Part shown: positions 21,600 to 26,070 of the stretch, piece after piece
Layout: every line of letters begins with the position of its first letter
Position numbering within the stretch: the stretch's first letter is position 1
Assembly (NCBI RefSeq): GCF_000315625.1
Contig: NW_005434512.1
Coordinates: 1 to 26,070, forward strand
DNA length: 26,070 bases
Direction: 5' to 3'
From: Guillardia theta CCMP2712
Taxonomy: Eukaryota; Cryptophyceae; Pyrenomonadales; Geminigeraceae
The notes under the pieces: model-generated
The model's database searches: none
Told to the model about the DNA's origin: nothing
The model's input: only the letters and a program-made list of their open reading frames with translations
Program-made: the position numbers and the translations under genes

Positions 21600-22500
21600 A
21601 ACGGGGGTGTCAGGATGGGGAGGTGGGGGTGGGGGTGGGGGTGCTTTGCAGGCGAGAAGGGTCATGGTGGGGTCATTATGACTGGAAAAATCAGGGGTGG
21701 GAACTTACTGGTATTAAAGGGGACCTCCCTCCTTCAAATGACCCCACCCCCTCAATTGTAGGAGGATATATGACCCGGTACTTGACTCTCAATCATATCA
21801 CTACCGGTACTAAGTTCAGTCTCAGGTACCCCTCCTTTACCTGCAAATATTAATCACTCCGTCATCAGTACCCACCCCACCCCTCGTCACGATCAGTTCC
21901 TACCCAGCCCACCTGTTCCATCTTCTCGCAGGATCCTGTTGAAAAGCAGGGGGTGGGGGTACCCACAAATTTCGACCCTACCCCCTAAGGAAGGGGTTCT
22001 CAATAACAGATCTTCTTCAAGCACAAGTCTCGCAAGGGCAAGATGGGGTACTTGTCAGTATATTCGGGGGTAGGGGTACTGGGTTGGAGCGGCCGGGTTT
22101 GGGCATGATGGTGAAAGCAGAGGGCGGTGAGGGTCTTGAGAGAAGAATTAGGGGGTGGGGTGGGATGCTGGTAATCGAGCGCATGGGGTCATCAAGTTTG
22201 AGGGTGTATATTGAGGGGGTAGGGGTAAAGAACACAAGGGGTAGTCTGCTCATGACTAGTCAGTGAGCCCTTCAAACTTCATACATTACCAGGGGTACTC
22301 GACAACAAGGGGTGCTCGAATCAGCGGTTCGAGGAAAGAGGGGGTGGGGTACGGTAGCTTCAGGATCCTTACAGTAGGAGGGGTCCTGGTGGGAAATCTC
22401 ACAAGCACAGGTGCGATTGGACTGAAGTGGGTGGGTGGGGGTGGGGTGGATGGGGCAAGGAGTTCATGCGGAGAATGTTGGTGGAACGGACTGGATGTGG
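21600..22500. other. intergenic DNA dense in TACCC / GGGTA words
   Basis: No credible coding segment. From 21820 to 21990 the plus strand carries AGGTACCCCTCC, CAGTACCCACCCCACCCC and GGGTACCCAC. From 22040 to 22460 the same words appear inverted (GGGTAGGGGTAC, GGGGGTAGGGGTA, GGGTGGGGTACGG). The orientation switch is near 22000. Confidence 0.45.
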
Positions 22501-22507
22501 TGGAATG

Positions 22508-22622
22508 GCTCGAGGAGAGGAGAGGAGAGGGAGAGGACGAGGAGAGGAGAGGACGTAGAGAGGAGAGGACACGGAGAGGTCAGGACATAGAGGGATCTGA
22601 GGACGGAGAGAGGGGAGGGAGG
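22508..22622 (+). repeat. GAGAGGA-rich tract
   Basis: An irregular purine tract of GAGAGGA/GGAGAGG words, about 250 bases upstream of the next gene start. It has no regular period. Confidence 0.7.
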
Positions 22623-22873
22623 CTCAAGGCTTCGAGCTGGAGAGGGCAAGACTGGAAATGCAGGGAGTGACACTCGCCGTTGTCATGAGAGTGGGAGGGC
22701 CGGCAACCACAACGAGCAACAAGGAGGATTGAAGAACATCTGAGTTCCATTGAATGCGAGACACCCAGATATCTCTTGTCGACAAAAGAGACGTGAGCAA
22801 TTGATGAAAGGAAGGAGCAGCATTGAAGGACTGAAGGGTTATCAATGCGCACAGTGATAGAGCAAGCTGTTTG

Positions 22874-23677
22874 ATGTCTGTGCGTGATAGTCAACTCTCC
22901 GGTGTCATTCAGAAGGCGGGCGAGTTCTTTGACTTGCCTGTTGTTCTCAAACACTTCTTGATCTCTGTGGAGCTCGTCCAAAGAGGAATTTTGAAACGGG
23001 TGAAGACGATTCAGAAGTCGTACTCGTTGGCCGTGAAACATAGGATGGATTCGTCTACTAGCTATGGAGACAGGGATGTTGAAGAAGCTTCGAGCATTCA
23101 CAATGCGACCAGTGAAGAACTCAAGAAGCTGGCGATGGATTTCATAATGGGAAATGCCACCACACACGCTGAACTTCCGTTCCTTCATATCGTGGCCGAC
23201 CCCATCGCGCACTGGCGCAAGCACAAGAAAGTTCTGGTGGAGGAATTTCAAGTAGCCTGTTCGAAGACGAATGAAGGAGAAGCTTCTCCTGACCTAAGTC
23301 CGGCATTCTTGCGAGCAAACAGCAGTCAAGAGGAGGGAACCAACACGTTCCTTTCCTCCCTGCACAAGGCATTCAACGACCTTATGAAGTTGGCAACGAG
23401 GAAGGTCAACGAAGTGAAGGACGAGATGAGCCATCTAGAGGATGAGATGATTCGCTACGAGCAGAGTGCATGGAAGAGCTTGTTCTTGTTCAATCAGCGA
23501 TCCAAGTTCAAGCGCAAGCTTGAAGATCTGTCCAAGAGGCTGGCAGCTGCAGAGCTTGTGGTTGAAGCCGGCTTTAGGCAACTTTGGAAGCTCATCTCTC
23601 GTCTCAACCAGCTTGACCGCGAGCGTGCCGGTACGTTTCTTACTCCTTTAACATTTTTCCTATCTTGTTTGCTCGTG

Positions 23678-23720
<43 letters not shown>

Positions 23721-23905
23721 TGCTACCATCATCATTGACATCATCATTCGCACTGAATCGTCTGCACTCCCTCCCATCCCAAGGCTAGACTGACGAGGAG
23801 CCTGCAGAGGGATCGAGCTTCTTGGCGAGGTGCAAAGTCATCCACTCGTCCAGCCCCGAAATGTTGAGGTGCGGGCAGGAGTCGGACCAGATCAACGCCA
23901 GGTAG
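22874..23905 (+). CDS. hypothetical coiled-coil protein
   Basis: The first in-frame ATG is 22874. Exon 1 runs to 23630 (donor CCG/GTACGT, phase 1). The likeliest second exon is 23808-23905 (acceptor CCTGCAG), ending at TAG; another frame, open to 24018, is possible. The total is about 284 residues. The protein is helical, with a charged stretch LVQRGILKRVKTIQKSY near residue 35 and a long predicted coiled coil from about residue 165 (LHKAFNDLMKLATRKVNEV, LEDLSKRLAAAELVVEAG). No membrane segment, signal peptide or known motif was recognised. The intron contains an ATC repeat. Confidence 0.65.
23677..23722 (+). repeat. (ATC)n microsatellite in intron
   Basis: About fourteen CAT/ATC units in the intron 23631-23807 of the coiled-coil gene, with scattered ATCATC copies after it. 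Confidence 0.9.
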
Positions 23906-24222
23906 TTGCAGCCGTTACAACGAGTCTATGCGACCAACTGAAAGCTTGCTGCAGGATTCGGAAGCACTACTACCTTCTTGACCGCAGACGCGTAGGTTGC
24001 ATCTCCGTCCATTTTTGACTCAAGCGAGTCCGCGGGAAGGGCCCATCCAATCGCACATCGTTGTCATTTTGGTTATGGTGCAGATTTTTGTATATAGGAC
24101 AATGAAAACAGGTTGAGGTTACTGAGACTTTTTATGCTTGCACAGTCGTGTGATGTCGTGTGGAGAAACTCTCGAGAGTGAAAACAAGCATGTGAGGGGA
24201 AGTCCAGACCAGACCACGAGAG

Positions 24223-24424
24223 AAGGCTGACAGAGATGTATGTATTGAGCGCTCAAGGCTGACAGAGATGTATGTATTGAGCGCTCAAGGCTGACAGAGA
24301 TGTATGTATTGAGCGCTCAAGGCTGACAGAGATGTATGTATTGAGCGCTCAAGGCTGACAGAGATGTATGTATTGAGCGCTCAAGGCTGACAGAGATGTA
24401 TGTATTGAGCGCTCAAGGCTGACA
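24223..24424 (+). repeat. 32-bp minisatellite, six perfect copies plus a partial
   Basis: The unit begins AAGGCTGACAGAGATG and ends TATTGAGCGCTC. Six identical copies start at 24223, 24255, 24287, 24319, 24351 and 24383, and a 10-base partial copy lies at 24415. Each unit contains the 8-bp palindrome GAGCGCTC. The array sits between the 3' ends of two convergent genes. Copies are back to back with no spacers, so it is not a CRISPR. Confidence 0.97.
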
Positions 24425-24502
24425 ACACTTCCTCTCACTCAATTCGGTGCTCTGTCAAACGTCACGCCAAAGACTCCCATCTTAAACGCATTCGCAAAAT
24501 CT

Positions 24503-25315
24503 TCAAAGATTCTCCTTGATGGTGTTCTCAAGGGCCTCGACATTTGCGCCGGCGATCACCTAGGAAAGCTTCACCGGTTTGCAAGGCATGTCGTCAACTT
24601 CCATCACCTCAATCTTGGCTCCTTTCTTCCAGAAGTGAAAGGCGGGCACAGACCTGATCATGTCTCAATAACCCTCGACAATGGGAGTGAGAAGAAGAAA
24701 GAGTGGTTGGTGCATGGAAGGGACGAGAGAGGTGAGCGAGGTGAGAGATGAAAGAAAGGAGATGGTGTGCAAGAGCAACGAGATGAAAGAAGACGAGCGT
24801 TGAGGATGCGCAAAGTTTGGAGGGAGTGAAGAGTCGACGTTGAGAAAGAGTGAAGGTACAAGCATGACAACACTCGACAAGAGACGGCGATGTTGACCTG
24901 ATCCCCTCACGCTTCATGAGCTTGGTGGCTTCAGGGGAGGTGTCCCCAACGCACTTAAGGAAGATAGCGTCCTTGTACTTGTCGCTGAAACAAGAACTTT
25001 CAGCTCCCCTGCCTCCCTCCTGCTCCTTCACCTCATCTCGTCGTACTTGGGCGCGATCACCTTGCAGGGACCGCACCAGGTGGTCGAGTAGTCGATGATA
25101 ACAAGCGTGTTCTCCCCTGCCAGCCTCTTGAGTAGAGTCCACAATGCATAGAGGTAGCGCTAGTGGTGGTGATAACGGCGATGATGATGGTGTTTGTGGT
25201 AGGATTATGGTGGTAGTAGTGATGTTGGTGGTAATGATGATGACGATGACGATGATGATGATGATGATGATGACGATGATGATGATGATGATGATGACGA
25301 TGATGATGATGACGA

Positions 25316-25349
<34 letters not shown>

Positions 25350-26022
25350 GATCATGGTGATCATGGTGATGATGATCATGATGATCATGATGGTGATCAT
25401 GGTGATCATGATGATGATCATGGTGGTGGTGGTGGTGGTGGTGGTGATGATGATGATGGTGACGACGATGACGACGACGATGATGATGGTGATGGTGATG
25501 GTGATGGTGATGGTGATGGTGATGGTGGTGGTGGTGATGGTGATGACGATAATAATGATTATGATGATGGTGATGATCATGGTGATAATGATGATGATCG
25601 TGGACTAGTTCACAATTATAATGGTGAACTTGAAATGCAACAGGGGAGGTTTGGAGTAGTCTCCAACCTAAACAGCACAAGTACACAAAGGAATGCATTG
25701 CTGATAGAAACATGGCTCAAGAGGCGGCAGGGGCAAGAAGAGCCAAGGAGAGGGGATGACGAGGGTCGTCATAACGATGGTAGCACAAGAAAATGACAGG
25801 ATTGCAACGGATCGGCACATATTTGCGAAGTACGGACAAGGGCAGCAAGAAGACGAGGAGGCAGAGGAACGAGAAGAGCAAGAAAGGATGAGAAGAACAG
25901 AGCACTGAAAACCAACCTGCTGCCTCGATCGCCTGGTCAAGCTCCTGCTCCGAGTTGATATCAATGACCGCCATGCGCAGGGCCGCGGCGCTGCGACGAG
26001 GCCTGGAGGAGGCCAAGGCAGG
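24503..26022 (-). CDS. thioredoxin with plastid-type leader, 5' incomplete
   Basis: Minus-strand exons: 26022-25917 (continues upstream beyond the window through an acceptor CTCGCAG), 25116-25032, 24984-24898, 24653-24608, 24559-24503. The exons sum to 381 nt with matching phases. Thioredoxins reduce disulfides on target proteins. Visible features are the redox site WCGPCK, the following PKYDEM helix, the cis-proline loop IRSVPAF, the FHFWKKGAKIE strand and a C-terminal helix GANVEALENTIKENL. The leader in the first exon is rich in Ala, Ser and Arg (SSRPRRSAAALRMA) and looks like the end of a transit peptide, so a plastid form is inferred. Intron 24607-24560 is only 48 nt. The first intron is 800 nt and full of trinucleotide repeats. 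Confidence 0.9.
25170..25612 (+). repeat. (GAT)n/(GGT)n repeat field in thioredoxin intron 1
   Basis: About 440 bases of interleaved GATGAT, GGTGGT, GACGAT, GGTGAT and TGATCA units inside intron 25916-25117. On the sense (minus) strand it reads (ATC)n/(ACC)n. It produces apparent His-, Ile/Thr- and Met/Val-rich open frames that are artefacts. Confidence 0.95.
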
Positions 26023-26070
26023 CTGCGAGCAGACAGCGGGGGTTGAGGAGAGGGATGATGAGCGGAGGGA

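Noticed and set aside
24223-24424. CRISPR-like array
   Set aside because: The repeats are contiguous with no spacers, in a eukaryotic setting.
25057-25713. His-rich (minus), Ile/Thr-rich (minus, to 24609) and Met/Val-rich (plus) open frames
   Set aside because: They are translations of the GAT/GGT repeat field in thioredoxin intron 1.

Overview
The window reads as nuclear DNA of a eukaryotic alga. Nearly every gene that can be followed is broken by GT-AG introns, many only 47-60 nt long. One gene (minus strand, 12.2-10.4 kb) encodes a thylakoid-lumen pentapeptide-repeat protein with a lumenal Ala-x-Ala targeting signal, and another (minus strand, right edge) encodes a thioredoxin with a transit-peptide-like leader. 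The compact gene spacing, tiny introns, simple repeats and plastid proteins suit a secondary-plastid alga such as a cryptophyte. That placement is inference and was not tested by any search.

Layout, left to right. 1-0.95 kb: minus-strand exons of an acyl-protein-thioesterase-like hydrolase, with an RCC1-like segment at the very edge. 0.95-2.6 kb: no confident gene. 2.6-3.0 kb: first of three GC-rich islands. 3.1-4.9 kb: plus-strand gene ending in a SAP-like motif. 7.8-5.0 kb: minus-strand 16-exon gene for a secreted protein with a degenerate JmjC/cupin domain. 7.8-9.1 kb: intergenic, with simple repeats and TACCC-type motifs. 9.1-10.2 kb: plus-strand two-exon orphan. 12.2-10.4 kb: the lumenal pentapeptide protein. 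12.6-12.9 kb: second GC-rich island. 13.06-19.15 kb: plus-strand eight-exon gene for a 1697-residue helical protein that I do not recognise. 19.65-21.1 kb: plus-strand five-exon cyclodeaminase/cyclohydrolase of folate metabolism. 21.2-22.6 kb: third GC-rich island, TACCC/GGGTA-rich DNA and GA repeats. 22.87-23.9 kb: coiled-coil orphan. 24.22-24.42 kb: 32-bp minisatellite. 26.02-24.5 kb: thioredoxin, continuing beyond the right edge.

The exon models were assembled by hand from splice sites and reading phase. For the JmjC-like gene (1752 nt), the large gene (5094 nt), the cyclodeaminase (567 nt), the mature lumenal protein (516 nt) and the thioredoxin (381 nt), the summed exons are divisible by three and free of stops, which supports the models. 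The genes do not form one pathway; they are a normal mixed nuclear neighbourhood. No CRISPR array, rRNA, tRNA, operon or intact transposon was seen. The most unusual points are two apparently inactive enzyme folds, a recurring TACCCACCC motif near gene starts, a family of GC-rich islands with shared ends, and simple repeats inside introns that keep pyrimidines on the sense strand.
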